Source of the DNA: JBFGFX01 sp965232455 | GTDB lineage: Bacteria; Pseudomonadota; Gammaproteobacteria; Steroidobacterales; Woeseiaceae | DNA: 64,000 nt | Assembly: GCA_965232455.1 (NCBI GenBank) | Contig: OZ246981.1 | Span: forward strand, 558,001 to 622,000 | Direction: 5' to 3' | Shown: positions 9,119 to 17,121 of the stretch, one piece after another | How the letters are laid out: each line of letters opens with the position of its first letter | Position numbering within the stretch: the stretch's first letter is position 1 | Made by a program: the position numbers and the translations under genes | Notes under the pieces: model-generated | What the model was told of the DNA's origin: nothing | What the model saw: the letters and a program-made list of their open reading frames with translations, nothing else | Database searches by the model: none

Positions 9119-10522
9119 ATGCGACAGCTGTTTTGTGTACTGGTGTTGCTGGGAGGCTGTGCCGTCGGGCCCGACTATGAGCGTCCGGACATCGCGCTGC
9201 CGGACTCCTTCGTCAATGACGAGGGTGTCGATGATCCTGACGGTGCTTCCGTTGCGGGCCTGTGGACCAGTCTTGGAGATCCTGAGCTGGAAAGACTGAT
9301 CGACCTGGCGCTCGCCAACAATACGACCATCGCCCAGGCGCTCGCAACGCTGAACGAGACCCGCGCGTTGAGCAATCTTGCGGTTTACAGCCTGGCGCCG
9401 ACCGTCGACATCAACGCGAGCGTCGAACGCAATCAGCAAAGCGGCGCCGATCCGTTCGCGTTTCCGGGCCAGGGCGTTATCGAACGGCACCGCGCTGGGT
9501 TCGATGCGGTTTGGGAGATCGATCTGTTCGGCAGCCTGCGTCGTGAGTCCGAACGCATCCACTATCTGGTCGAAGCGGACGAAGCGTCCTTGTACGCCGT
9601 AGAGATAGCGATCGTCGCCGAGGTCGCGCAGACCTATTATCAGTGGCAGGGCGAAACGCTTCGGCTGAAGCTGCTGGAACTCAATCTCGCCAATCAGGCG
9701 GACAATCTGAGCATTCTCGAGGCTGGACTCGAAGCGGGACGCGGCACCGCGCTCGATATTGCACGGGCCCGCGCCGTCGAGCGTTCGCTGGCGGCGACCC
9801 TGCCGACGGCCGAAGCCAGGGTGGCCAGCGCCGAACAGCGGTTGGCCGTGCTGACTCGTGTCCCCGCCGAAACCCTGCGTGGGAAGCTCAAAGCGCCGGA
9901 GAACCTGCCGAAACTGCCGTCGTTGATTGCGGTCGGAGAGCCGGTTGACTGGTTGCTTAGACGACCTGACATTCACGCGGCCGAACGACGGCTCGCCGCC
10001 GCGACCGCCGACATCGGCGTGGAGACTGCCGAGTTCTATCCGAAGCTGAACTTCGTCGGCGATTTCGGTTGGACCGGGACGGGTACTTCTGCAATCGGCG
10101 ACTCCGATGCTGAACGGTGGCGAACCGCACCGGCGATTTCCTGGCGCATACTGGACTTCGGACGTATCAAACAGCGCGTGGACGCCGCGGAAGCCCGCGC
10201 CGCCGGCGCGCTTGCGGCGTTCGACGAAGCCTGGCTCACGGCGATCGAGGAGACCGAAAACGCGCTTGCGAATTATCGCGCGAGCACGGAGCGGGTAGCG
10301 CGCCTCGAAGAAGCGGTCAGCGAGAGTACCGAGGCCGCCAGGCTCGCGCAGCTGCGTTACGACGTTGGCGCCGACGACTATCTTTCGGTTTTGGACGCCG
10401 ATCGTACGCGTATCGACCTGGACGATCAGCTCGCGCTGGCGATCACGGACCGGGCCACCGCGCTGGCCGCGTTGTACAAAGCGCTTGGTGGGGACTTTGC
10501 GATGGCGCGTCCGGCTGGTTGA
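9119..10522 (+). CDS. Outer membrane factor lipoprotein, NodT/OprM type
   Basis: The ATG at 9119 begins one base after the RND stop and encodes 467 residues; an in-frame ATG at 9104 is an alternative. MRQLFCVLVLLGGCAVGPDYERP is a lipobox followed by the typical N-terminus of NodT-family channels. The rest is the duplicated TolC fold with long helical hairpins (for example around DIARARAVERSLAATLPTAE) and the conserved RPDIHAAERRLAAATADIG segment. As a trimer it forms the outer-membrane exit duct of this tripartite pump. Confidence 0.95.
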   Translation: MRQLFCVLVLLGGCAVGPDYERPDIALPDSFVNDEGVDDPDGASVAGLWTSLGDPELERLIDLALANNTTIAQALATLNETRALSNLAVYSLAPTVDINASVERNQQSGADPFAFPGQGVIERHRAGFDAVWEIDLFGSLRRESERIHYLVEADEASLYAVEIAIVAEVAQTYYQWQGETLRLKLLELNLANQADNLSILEAGLEAGRGTALDIARARAVERSLAATLPTAEARVASAEQRLAVLTRVPAETLRGKLKAPENLPKLPSLIAVGEPVDWLLRRPDIHAAERRLAAATADIGVETAEFYPKLNFVGDFGWTGTGTSAIGDSDAERWRTAPAISWRILDFGRIKQRVDAAEARAAGALAAFDEAWLTAIEETENALANYRASTERVARLEEAVSESTEAARLAQLRYDVGADDYLSVLDADRTRIDLDDQLALAITDRATALAALYKALGGDFAMARPAG

Positions 10523-10535
10523 GTCCTACGGGATT

Positions 10536-10862
10536 TCAGCGGCCGAATTTTGCAACGATCACTCCGACCAGCGCACCGATTATTGTGCCGGGCAAAATAA
10601 TCTCGACATAACTTCCGGATGGAACGGCCGCGATCACGGACAACACCAGGCCTACGATCGCGCCGGCCGCGACGTTCCGTGTGACGCCGTCGATCCGGTG
10701 CGCAAGGTAAGCGATCACGACACCCGTGACCGCGCCTTTTATCGTTGCCGAGGCGATGATGACGGCGAGCATCGGTTGCGCCTCGGGATTGAACGCGGCT
10801 GAAACCCCGTCAAGCAGCCCCAGTCCCGCGCCGGACAACAATCCGAGCGCAGTCTTGTTCAT
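10536..10862 (-). CDS. Small multi-pass membrane protein of unknown function
   Basis: 108 residues, mostly hydrophobic and glycine-rich, with three to four predicted membrane helices (LGLLSGAGLGLLDGV, AVIIASATIKGAVTGVVIAYL, AAGAIVGLVLSVIAAV, IILPGTIIGALVGVIVA). The start ATG is immediately adjacent to the stop codon of the SnoaL-like gene upstream, so the two are almost certainly cotranscribed. GxxxG patterns suggest tight helix packing. No named family recognised. Confidence 0.75.
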   Translation of the reverse strand: MNKTALGLLSGAGLGLLDGVSAAFNPEAQPMLAVIIASATIKGAVTGVVIAYLAHRIDGVTRNVAAGAIVGLVLSVIAAVPSGSYVEIILPGTIIGALVGVIVAKFGR

Positions 10863-11264
10863 CTAAGGCTCACCGTTCCCATCCACGTCCATGGGCGGCA
10901 TGTGGGTTACGGTAATCTCCAGCTGCTGAATTAGCCCATCTTTAATGCAGAATCGGTCCACACCGCGCATGGGTTCAGCGAATACAGGTGCGGTACATAG
11001 CCATTCAGCGCGGATTCTGTCGCCGTCCAAATCAACCCGCCCGACGGTGAGTTCCACGTCCGGATGGTTTTCCTTCCACATCTCGCGGAAGCAGGCCCGG
11101 ATGGCGTCCTTGCCGTGATAGGTACGTTGTTCGCCGCTGAACGGTTCGGTGAACACGGCGTCGGCTGCGAACAGCGCCATCATTTCGCTTTCGGCCTCGA
11201 GCCCAATCTGCATCGCTTTGAACATGCGTTCGATGACATCTTTATCCTGTTTTGTTACCGTCAT
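10863..11264 (-). CDS. SnoaL/NTF2-like domain protein
   Basis: From the ATG at 11264 (AAAGGA upstream) this gives 133 residues; a TTG two codons earlier is less likely. The sequence shows the cone-shaped SnoaL-like fold: helices then MMALFAADAVFTEPFSGEQRTYHGKDAIRACFREMW, followed by beta strands carrying DRIRAEWLCTA and RGVDRFCIKDGLIQQLEI. Such proteins are small cytoplasmic enzymes or ligand binders (cyclases, isomerases, polyketide or steroid handling); the reaction cannot be told. It is divergent by 37 bp from a LuxR-type regulator and leads the small membrane protein gene. Confidence 0.8.
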   Translation of the reverse strand: MTVTKQDKDVIERMFKAMQIGLEAESEMMALFAADAVFTEPFSGEQRTYHGKDAIRACFREMWKENHPDVELTVGRVDLDGDRIRAEWLCTAPVFAEPMRGVDRFCIKDGLIQQLEITVTHMPPMDVDGNGEP

Positions 11265-11301
11265 GATCAATCCTTTTAGTATTGAAACTGGAAATAGCGT
11301 T

Positions 11302-11736
11302 ATGCCGGGTCATAGGCCAGAACTGAGTGCGGATGCGCTCTGCCGGCTGAGAAAACTCGTAGACGCCATGCAGGCGAAAAACGGCAAGGGCGTGCCGGTG
11401 TCGAGTCTCGTAGCGTTGCGCCGCGAATTCGATATCGAATCGGGGCTCACGATCGATTTCGACGCGACGGCCGAGATCGGATCGCCGATGATCGTCCTTC
11501 GTGTTCCGACGCCGCCGGCCGGCCCAGCCGGTATCGAAAACCTGACAAAGCGCGAAAACGAGATCGCGGGTCTCGTGGCCGACGGGCTTAGCAATGCCGA
11601 AATCGCTGATTGCCTGTGCATATCGGTTCCCACCGTCAAAGATCACGTCCACAACATACTCGACAAAACAGGTCTTGCGAGCCGCACGCAGATCGCCGTT
11701 GCCATTATCGGGCGGCCCCGCACCCAGGCACTCTGA
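11302..11736 (+). CDS. LuxR-family transcriptional regulator
   Basis: The ATG at 11302 encodes 144 residues; the frame is open further upstream but that part would lie inside the SnoaL gene. The C-terminal half (about 78-138) is a GerE/LuxR helix-turn-helix: ENLTKRENEIAGLVADGLSN, AEIADCLCISVPTVKDHVHN, ILDKTGLASRTQIAVAI. The N-terminal 70 residues match no receiver or ligand domain I recognise and may be a small sensing or dimerisation module. Divergent from the SnoaL-like gene, which is its probable target. Confidence 0.85.
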   Translation: MPGHRPELSADALCRLRKLVDAMQAKNGKGVPVSSLVALRREFDIESGLTIDFDATAEIGSPMIVLRVPTPPAGPAGIENLTKRENEIAGLVADGLSNAEIADCLCISVPTVKDHVHNILDKTGLASRTQIAVAIIGRPRTQAL

Positions 11737-11991
11737 ACAGCGTACCGTGAAAGCGGGGTGACGCAATCCATCTTTGGATGGGTTTTGAGCACGGTCGGGC
11801 CGGCGGAACCCGAAACCCCGAGCCAGCGGGGAGGTTCCAAGAAGCCGGAGGCGTTGCGCGGTTCCGACACCCGGGCATGGACTGAACGCCGGTAGCGAAC
11901 CGCGGAAGGTGCCGCTAAAACTCGCCGTTAGAGTTCTGCTCCGGCCTTCCCCGCAGTGAGCAGCGGATCAGCCGGCTCGCCTGCCTTTTAG

Positions 11992-13293
11992 CTAGTCATC
12001 ATCGTCATCGTCCCAATCATCGACTTCGACGTCGAGCCAAACCAGGCGATGATCCGAGCTCGGGAAGGGAAACTCTCCAACCAGCGAGAACGCCGACTCG
12101 CTGGGTTGCGGCCAGTACACACCGCCGCACCCGGCTTCGAGCCTGCGAGTTGAGGGCAAGACGTAGTCAACCCGCAGATTACCGGGATTGCCGTCAGCGA
12201 AGTCCGCGGTATCCGTAAACGCGCTGCCGAGGTGAGCATCATTTGCGCCGTCCTGGCGCGCCGCCGCCGCCGCACCGCCCGAGCTGCCGGGTACGACGGA
12301 GGCATCGATCCGCGGGTGATCGAGCAACTGCAATATGGCGCCGCCGGTGCTGTCGCCGTCGAACGGATCGGCGTTCTGGTCACCCATGATCACGAACGCG
12401 CGACGGCCCCGCAGTCCGCCGCGTTTGCCGTTGTCGTCCACGATGTATTGCGCGTTGCGACGTTCGCCCACGTAATCCGCCCAGAAGCGAATCTCGTCGT
12501 GATTTCGGCGTCCGTTGAAGTCGACGCCCGCGGGAGTGAAGGGCGGATCGTCGAATACGGGAGGTGTCGGGTGACTGGCCAGGACGTGCACCACCTGGTC
12601 GCCCACGCGAATTGGAACGTCCCAATGACTTTTGGACGAAAGTCGGAACACTTCCAGCTCCTCGGTGCTATACCAGTCGCTCGGCTCCGGGGTCGAGGGG
12701 TCGTCCGGCAGCAGCGCGTTCGGCATATCGGCCCAGCGAAATTTCTGGAAGGTGCGAACGCGGTGATTCAGGATGGGATACCGTGACAGCAGCAGCATGC
12801 CGAACTGTCCCGGATAAAACCCGAAACCGAACGCATCGTTCGGTCCGCCAACGCTGCCGTCGTTGTTGAGATCCAGGCCGGATGGAATACCGGTATTCGA
12901 TGGGGCGAGATACATGTAGCGGTATTCGATTGCCGGAGCGCCATTCTGACTGACGCGGAGGTAATTGGCCTGAAAAAGGTGTGCCGCGGAGCCGTCCGCA
13001 TCGAAGTCGAATTCGTTGATGAGCAGGACGTCCGGGCGCGTGCGCTGGATGATCTCGGCGACGGCCGAGGCCTGTGCGCTCCCTGGCGCCGACAGATCGC
13101 CTATGAGCTGCCCTTCCGCATTCCGGTTCAACGACGCGTTGAACGAGGCGAAGCGCACCGTATCGTCGTCCTTATTGATCACAATCGGGGAGAAGTCGAT
13201 GGGCCCGCACGCGAACGGCGTATCCGCCGCTGCGGGGACGGCGGTGCTCAGAAGCGTGGCGACGGCTAGGGTTATTAGTGTTTTGGAATACAT
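11992..13293 (-). CDS. Secreted endonuclease/exonuclease/phosphatase-family protein
   Basis: 433 residues with a Sec signal peptide (MYSKTLITLAVATLLSTAVPAAAD). The mature part has the EEP order: VRFASFNASLN (metal-binding Asn), RPDVLLINEFDFD (Glu ligand), QFGMLLLSRYPI, a central VLASHPTPPVFD, then FVIMGDQNADPFDGDS and a final SSDHRLVWLDVEVDD with the catalytic Asp-His. This is a Mg-dependent phosphodiesterase fold acting outside the cytoplasm, possibly a nuclease or phospholipase. DLNNDGSVGG resembles a calcium-binding loop. The protein ends in a run of acidic residues (WDDDDDD), which is unusual. Confidence 0.9.
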   Translation of the reverse strand: MYSKTLITLAVATLLSTAVPAAADTPFACGPIDFSPIVINKDDDTVRFASFNASLNRNAEGQLIGDLSAPGSAQASAVAEIIQRTRPDVLLINEFDFDADGSAAHLFQANYLRVSQNGAPAIEYRYMYLAPSNTGIPSGLDLNNDGSVGGPNDAFGFGFYPGQFGMLLLSRYPILNHRVRTFQKFRWADMPNALLPDDPSTPEPSDWYSTEELEVFRLSSKSHWDVPIRVGDQVVHVLASHPTPPVFDDPPFTPAGVDFNGRRNHDEIRFWADYVGERRNAQYIVDDNGKRGGLRGRRAFVIMGDQNADPFDGDSTGGAILQLLDHPRIDASVVPGSSGGAAAAARQDGANDAHLGSAFTDTADFADGNPGNLRVDYVLPSTRRLEAGCGGVYWPQPSESAFSLVGEFPFPSSDHRLVWLDVEVDDWDDDDDD

Positions 13294-13543
13294 TGTCGGT
13301 AAGCCTCCACTGTGACGTGATGATATTCCGACATGCTGGCAGGAAATTCTGAAGCTTGCGTGACGGTTTGATGACGATTGGATGGGGTTCTTCGCCTATC
13401 GGGCTCATAGATAAAGTGTAGCAGTTTGGATGGAAATCTCAGGCGTGCCAGCGAGTTGCGGCATCCACCCCAGATAGCTTGCTGATGGTCGAACGTCCTA
13501 TACTCTGAATCTGGAAGCCGTAGTATTGGGTTGTCGTCCTCGG

Positions 13544-14593
13544 ATGCCGAAATCCCGAAACAATGCGATTCGTCAGGGGCTGACGCGCAGGGACGTGTTG
13601 CTGACCGGCATGGTTGCCGCGCTTGGGGCGTCTTTGTCTCGGTCCGGCCGCACGGACGATCTTGCCTACAAGCCTGCTGTCGAAGGGCGGCCGGCGCCGC
13701 CACGGTCTCCGTTCGGCGCCAACAGCACGGCCGTGGAGGTGACCGAAGGACTTGATCTCGACGGTATGACCGCGTTGGTCACGGGTTGTAACTCCGGTCT
13801 CGGCTTTGAAACCATGCGCGTGCTGGCGGGCCGCGGAGTTCACGTCATCGGTGCGGCGCGCACGTTGGAGAAGGCGGAGAAAGCTTGCGACAGCGTCGAT
13901 GGTCGAGCAACGCCGCTGGTGGTCGAACTCACCGATTTCGATACCGTCGTTGCCGCGGCCGAAACGGTCGAGGCGCTGGACACGGCGATTGACATGCTGA
14001 TTCTGAATGCAGGTGTCATGGCGCTGCCGGAACTCCGGCAGGTGAACGGGATCGAGCGTCAGTTTGTCGTTAACCACCTGGGACATTTTCTTCTGGCCGA
14101 CCGACTCAAAGAATCGGTGATCGCTGCGCGGCAGGGCCGTGTTGTCGTTGTCAGCAGTAGCGCGCACGTGTGGGCTTCCGAGGAAGGTATCGAATTCGAC
14201 AATCTGTCCGGCGAACGGGGGTACGATCCGTTCGTAGCCTACGGGCAGTCGAAACTCGCCAACGGCCTGTTCTCGCGGGAGCTTGCCAGGCGTCTGGCAA
14301 GAACACGAGCGACGTCGAACGCGCTGCATCCGGGTGTAATCCGCACGAATCTGGCTCGCCATCAGCCCGGCGGCGGAGACGAGGACGTGACACCGAGCGC
14401 CAGGATGAAAACCATCCCGCAAGGCGCGGCGACCACCTGTTACCTTGCTACCCACCCCGGTTTGAAGGACGTCACCGGTTACTATTTCGCGGATTGCAAT
14501 CCGGCGCTGCCGAATGCCCATATGCAGGACGACGATATGGCAAGGCGACTTTGGGCGGTCTCCGAAGCGTTGACGGCTTCCCACCGGCGCTGA
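13544..14593 (+). CDS. Tat-exported short-chain dehydrogenase/reductase
   Basis: The ATG at 13544 gives 349 residues (a TTG at 13526 is an alternative). The N-terminus has a twin-arginine signal: GLTRRDVLLTGMVAALGASL. The SDR Rossmann motif TGCNSGLGF follows at about 80-90, NAGVMALP is the NNAG-like motif, SSSAHVWAS holds the catalytic Ser and YGQSK the Tyr and Lys (about 233 and 237). It is most like retinol dehydrogenase/WWOX-type SDRs. Export by Tat is unusual for an NAD(P)-dependent enzyme; it could instead be a folded cofactor-loaded protein or a membrane-tethered one. Confidence 0.85.
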   Translation: MPKSRNNAIRQGLTRRDVLLTGMVAALGASLSRSGRTDDLAYKPAVEGRPAPPRSPFGANSTAVEVTEGLDLDGMTALVTGCNSGLGFETMRVLAGRGVHVIGAARTLEKAEKACDSVDGRATPLVVELTDFDTVVAAAETVEALDTAIDMLILNAGVMALPELRQVNGIERQFVVNHLGHFLLADRLKESVIAARQGRVVVVSSSAHVWASEEGIEFDNLSGERGYDPFVAYGQSKLANGLFSRELARRLARTRATSNALHPGVIRTNLARHQPGGGDEDVTPSARMKTIPQGAATTCYLATHPGLKDVTGYYFADCNPALPNAHMQDDDMARRLWAVSEALTASHRR

Positions 14594-14748
14594 ATTCCTT
14601 GTCGAGTTTGGTCGTGCCGGGCAGGGACGGCTGTCCCGCCCTTGGCGCACCGTCGGGCGACTATGACGTCCGAATCCGGCCAGCGCCGCGTTGTTCAGAC
14701 GGCATACTCTTCACTCAATCTTTGAGCATATTGCGTGGAGGGCTGGAA

Positions 14749-15591
14749 ATGAATCGTCGCGACACCGCGAAAGCCGAAGCTTTTCGGCAGCTAAATCTGG
14801 CCGGCAAATTGTTGCTGCCGAATGCTTGGGACGCCGCCAGTGCGCGCCTGTTTGAAGAGGCCGGATTTCCGGCGATAGGCACGACCAGCGCCGGCATCGC
14901 GTATACGAGAGGATTTGCCGACGCGGAAAGAATTGGCAGAGACGCCATGATGGGAGAGATCGCCAACATTGTCCGGGCCGTTGAGGCGCCGGTGACTGCC
15001 GATGTTGAAGCCGGCTACGGAGATTCCGCGGAGGACGTCAAGACAACCGTCCGGGCTGCGTTCGAGGCGGGGGCGGTGGGCATCAACCTCGAAGACAATC
15101 GGCACGGCAAGGGGAAAACTCCGCTGTACGAGATCGATTCACAGCAGGACCGAATCGGAGCGGCTCGCGACGAAGCCAAACGACAGGGAATCGCGCTGAC
15201 GATCAATGCGCGCACGGACACGTTCTTGCTCGGCCTCGGAAAGAACGACGATGAGCGGATCGAGTTGACGATTCAACGCGGTCGTTCGTATCTTGAAGCA
15301 GGCGCCGACATGGTATTCGTGCCGCTGCTTGTGGAGCCACGTACGGTGGCGAAGCTCGCGGATGCTTTCGATGGAAAGCTCAGCCTGATGGCGATGCCCG
15401 GAGCACCCGATGCGGCGGCGTTATTCAAAGCAGGTGCGGCCAGGGTCAGTATCGGACAAACGGCGATGCTGGCTAGCCTCGGCACCGTCAAAACCATTGC
15501 CGGAGAGATGATGCAGTTCGGAACGTGGTCGGGTATCGAAGAAACGTTTCTTGGATTTGGTGAGGCTGAGTCGCTCCATTCGCGGCGATAG
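14749..15591 (+). CDS. Isocitrate lyase/PEP mutase superfamily protein
   Basis: From the ATG at 14749 (GGAGGGCTGG upstream) 280 residues. This is a TIM-barrel of the phosphonomutase branch: LLPNAWDAASARLFEEAGF, GTTSAGIAYTRGF, then TADVEAGYGD and GINLEDNRHG, which carry the metal and substrate ligands, and ALTINARTDTFL. Family members cleave or rearrange C-C or C-P bonds of 2-hydroxy or phosphono acids (for example oxaloacetate or 2-methylisocitrate lyases); the substrate here is uncertain. The frame runs open upstream into the SDR gene, but that extension is spurious. Confidence 0.9.
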   Translation: MNRRDTAKAEAFRQLNLAGKLLLPNAWDAASARLFEEAGFPAIGTTSAGIAYTRGFADAERIGRDAMMGEIANIVRAVEAPVTADVEAGYGDSAEDVKTTVRAAFEAGAVGINLEDNRHGKGKTPLYEIDSQQDRIGAARDEAKRQGIALTINARTDTFLLGLGKNDDERIELTIQRGRSYLEAGADMVFVPLLVEPRTVAKLADAFDGKLSLMAMPGAPDAAALFKAGAARVSIGQTAMLASLGTVKTIAGEMMQFGTWSGIEETFLGFGEAESLHSRR

Positions 15592-15601
15592 ACGGGTGCG
15601 T

Positions 15602-16288
15602 TCACCCTTTGCCAATCTCGCAACGTTTGTAGTCGATTAGCCGTTTGCCCGGTTCGTCACGAAATGATTCGTCGCTGACAACGAGCCGCGTCATCCGGTC
15701 CAGCCTGAAGTTGCGGAAGTCCTTTCGGGTTTCGCACCAGGCCGCGAGCAACCAGACAGGACCGAAGAACGCGAGACATATCGGCCTTACCGATCTTTTC
15801 GTCTTGGCGCCGTTCAACGCCTTGTAGTGAAACGTGATTTTGTGCCGGGTGCGGATGGCCCGCCGCACGGCGGAAAAATCAACCTTGATCGGCTCCTTGG
15901 CCTGGCTCGGCGGTGCGAACAGCGCCGTCTGCAATATCTCCGCGCGCAGCGCCGGGGGCAAAACCGCGATAATCTTGTCAATCGCCTGTTTGGCTGCTCG
16001 GGCAATGTCCCGGTCGCCCCAACTGCCCACCATCTGCGCCCCGAGGGCCAGCGCATCCAGTTCCTCGACGTCGAAGATCAAGGGCCGGACCGTGTAGTTT
16101 CGGTCGAGCATGTAGCCGACGCCGGCCTCCCCGATAACGGGAACGTTGGACGAGCACAGGTCGGCCACGTCACGGTAGATTGTTCTGACGCTGACTTCGA
16201 GTTCGGAAGCGAGTTTCTCCGCCGTCACGGCCTGTTGCCGTGCTTTCAGGTACTCCACTATCCGAAACAATCTGTCTGCCTTGCGCAT
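15602..16288 (-). CDS. HTH-WYL (YafY-family) transcriptional regulator
   Basis: 228 residues from the ATG at 16288, which follows GGAGG. Residues 1-60 are an HTH_11 winged helix (MRKADRLFRIVEYLKARQQ, EKLASELEVSVRTIYRDVADL). Residues about 135-215 are a WYL domain (ITFHYKALNG, VRPICLAFFGPVWLLAAWC, FRNFRLDRM), which in relatives senses a small ligand. The gene is divergent from a glutathione S-transferase and a perfect inverted repeat lies between them. It most likely represses both. An upstream in-frame extension to 16417 runs through the operator and is rejected. Confidence 0.92.
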   Translation of the reverse strand: MRKADRLFRIVEYLKARQQAVTAEKLASELEVSVRTIYRDVADLCSSNVPVIGEAGVGYMLDRNYTVRPLIFDVEELDALALGAQMVGSWGDRDIARAAKQAIDKIIAVLPPALRAEILQTALFAPPSQAKEPIKVDFSAVRRAIRTRHKITFHYKALNGAKTKRSVRPICLAFFGPVWLLAAWCETRKDFRNFRLDRMTRLVVSDESFRDEPGKRLIDYKRCEIGKG

Positions 16289-16327
16289 ATCGCTCCTCCG
16301 CCGCGTAATTCGTATCTTACTGACATG

Positions 16328-16351
16328 CTCCTGACAATACGCTGTCAGGAG
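16328..16351. promoter_or_regulatory. Inverted-repeat operator between WYL regulator and GST
   Basis: CTCCTGACA and TGTCAGGAG are exact reverse complements of 9 bp separated by ATACGC. Another CTGACA half-site is at 16320-16325. TGACA/TGTCA palindromes are what HTH-WYL regulators of this branch are expected to bind. It is the only strong symmetry in the 111-bp divergent region. Confidence 0.7.
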
Positions 16352-16399
16352 GGTCGTGAAAACATTCGCGTTTCTCACCACAGACAAGGACCATGGACA

Positions 16400-17008
16400 A
16401 TGATCACCCTGTATCACAATCCTTATTCACAACACGTAAGGCGCGTTGCGGCGCTGCTCGAGGAAACCGCGATTCCCTACGAGCCAGTCCACGTTGCGCT
16501 GAACGAAGGCGCGCACATGGCGCCGGATTATCTGGCTGTCAATCCGAACCATCAGGTGCCGACGCTTTTGGACGGCGACGTGAAAATACACGAGTCGAAC
16601 GCGATACTCCGGTATCTTTGTAACAAGCACGATCTCGCGGGCTGGTATCCCAGCGATCCTGTGGTCCGCGCTTCGGTCGATCAATGGTTGGACTGGAATC
16701 AGTCCCGCCTGTCCCGCCCGGTGACGGACATCGTGCTCAACAAGGTTTTCATGGGGGAAGACGCAGATCATCCGGCGATAAAAAGCGGCGAAGCCGCCAT
16801 GGTGGAGCTGACGCCGATACTCGGCGCCGCGCTCGAGCGCAGTGACTATCTGGCGGGCGACTCGATCACGATTGCCGATCTGTCCGTTGCATCAAACGTG
16901 TCGCAGCTTCAACTGGCCGATGCCGTTCCCGATCACCCCGCCATCCGTCGTTGGTATCAGAGGGTGTGCGCGGTTCCGGGTTTCGAGAAAACCCTGCCGA
17001 CGATGTGA
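16400..17008 (+). CDS. Glutathione S-transferase family protein
   Basis: 202 residues from the ATG at 16400. Residues 1-80 form the thioredoxin-like N-domain: ITLYHNPYSQHVRRVAALLEE, NPNHQVPTLLDGD with the cis-proline that binds glutathione, and ESNAILRYLCNKH with the Glu-Ser gamma-glutamyl contact. The rest is the helical C-domain with SITIADLSVASNV as N-capping box. It would conjugate glutathione to electrophiles in the cytoplasm. It lies divergently from the WYL regulator, whose putative operator overlaps its promoter. A second ATG at 16393 in another frame is not used. Confidence 0.92.
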   Translation: MITLYHNPYSQHVRRVAALLEETAIPYEPVHVALNEGAHMAPDYLAVNPNHQVPTLLDGDVKIHESNAILRYLCNKHDLAGWYPSDPVVRASVDQWLDWNQSRLSRPVTDIVLNKVFMGEDADHPAIKSGEAAMVELTPILGAALERSDYLAGDSITIADLSVASNVSQLQLADAVPDHPAIRRWYQRVCAVPGFEKTLPTM

Positions 17009-17060
17009 CGCCGGGCTGACGCAACTACGCATCCCGGCTCACGTGCGGATTTCAACGAGA

Positions 17061-17089
17061 TCCAGGCCCCTCATCGGGAGGGGCCTGGA
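17061..17089. terminator. Strong hairpin between convergent genes
   Basis: TCCAGGCCCCTC and GAGGGGCCTGGA form a perfect 12-bp stem with loop ATCGG, between the GST stop and the convergent exported-protein stop. There is no T-run on either side, so it is not a classic intrinsic terminator, but the position suggests bidirectional termination or mRNA end protection. Confidence 0.65.
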
Positions 17090-17121
17090 CGGGTCGCCGG
17101 CGGGTGAGGCGCCAGGCGTTC

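Noticed and set aside
8395..9120. Long antisense and alternate frames inside the RND pump (241 and 212 residues)
   Set aside because: High-GC shadow frames with skewed Arg/His/Asp content; the RND frame is certain.
9056..9976. 306-residue antisense frame over the outer membrane factor
   Set aside because: It overlaps a clearly recognised NodT-family gene and has no recognisable domain or ribosome site.
11737..11991. Possible riboswitch or structured RNA between convergent genes
   Set aside because: Several GC-rich stems can be drawn (for example CTGCTC/GAGCAG), but they match no known class and the region is between two gene ends, not upstream of a gene.
13439..14650. 403-residue antisense frame over the SDR gene
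   Set aside because: The sense strand encodes a complete SDR with catalytic motifs; the antisense product is Arg-rich and unlike a protein.
14170..14748. Upstream extension of the PEP mutase-like frame
   Set aside because: It lies within the SDR gene; the family's N-terminus starts just after the ATG at 14749.
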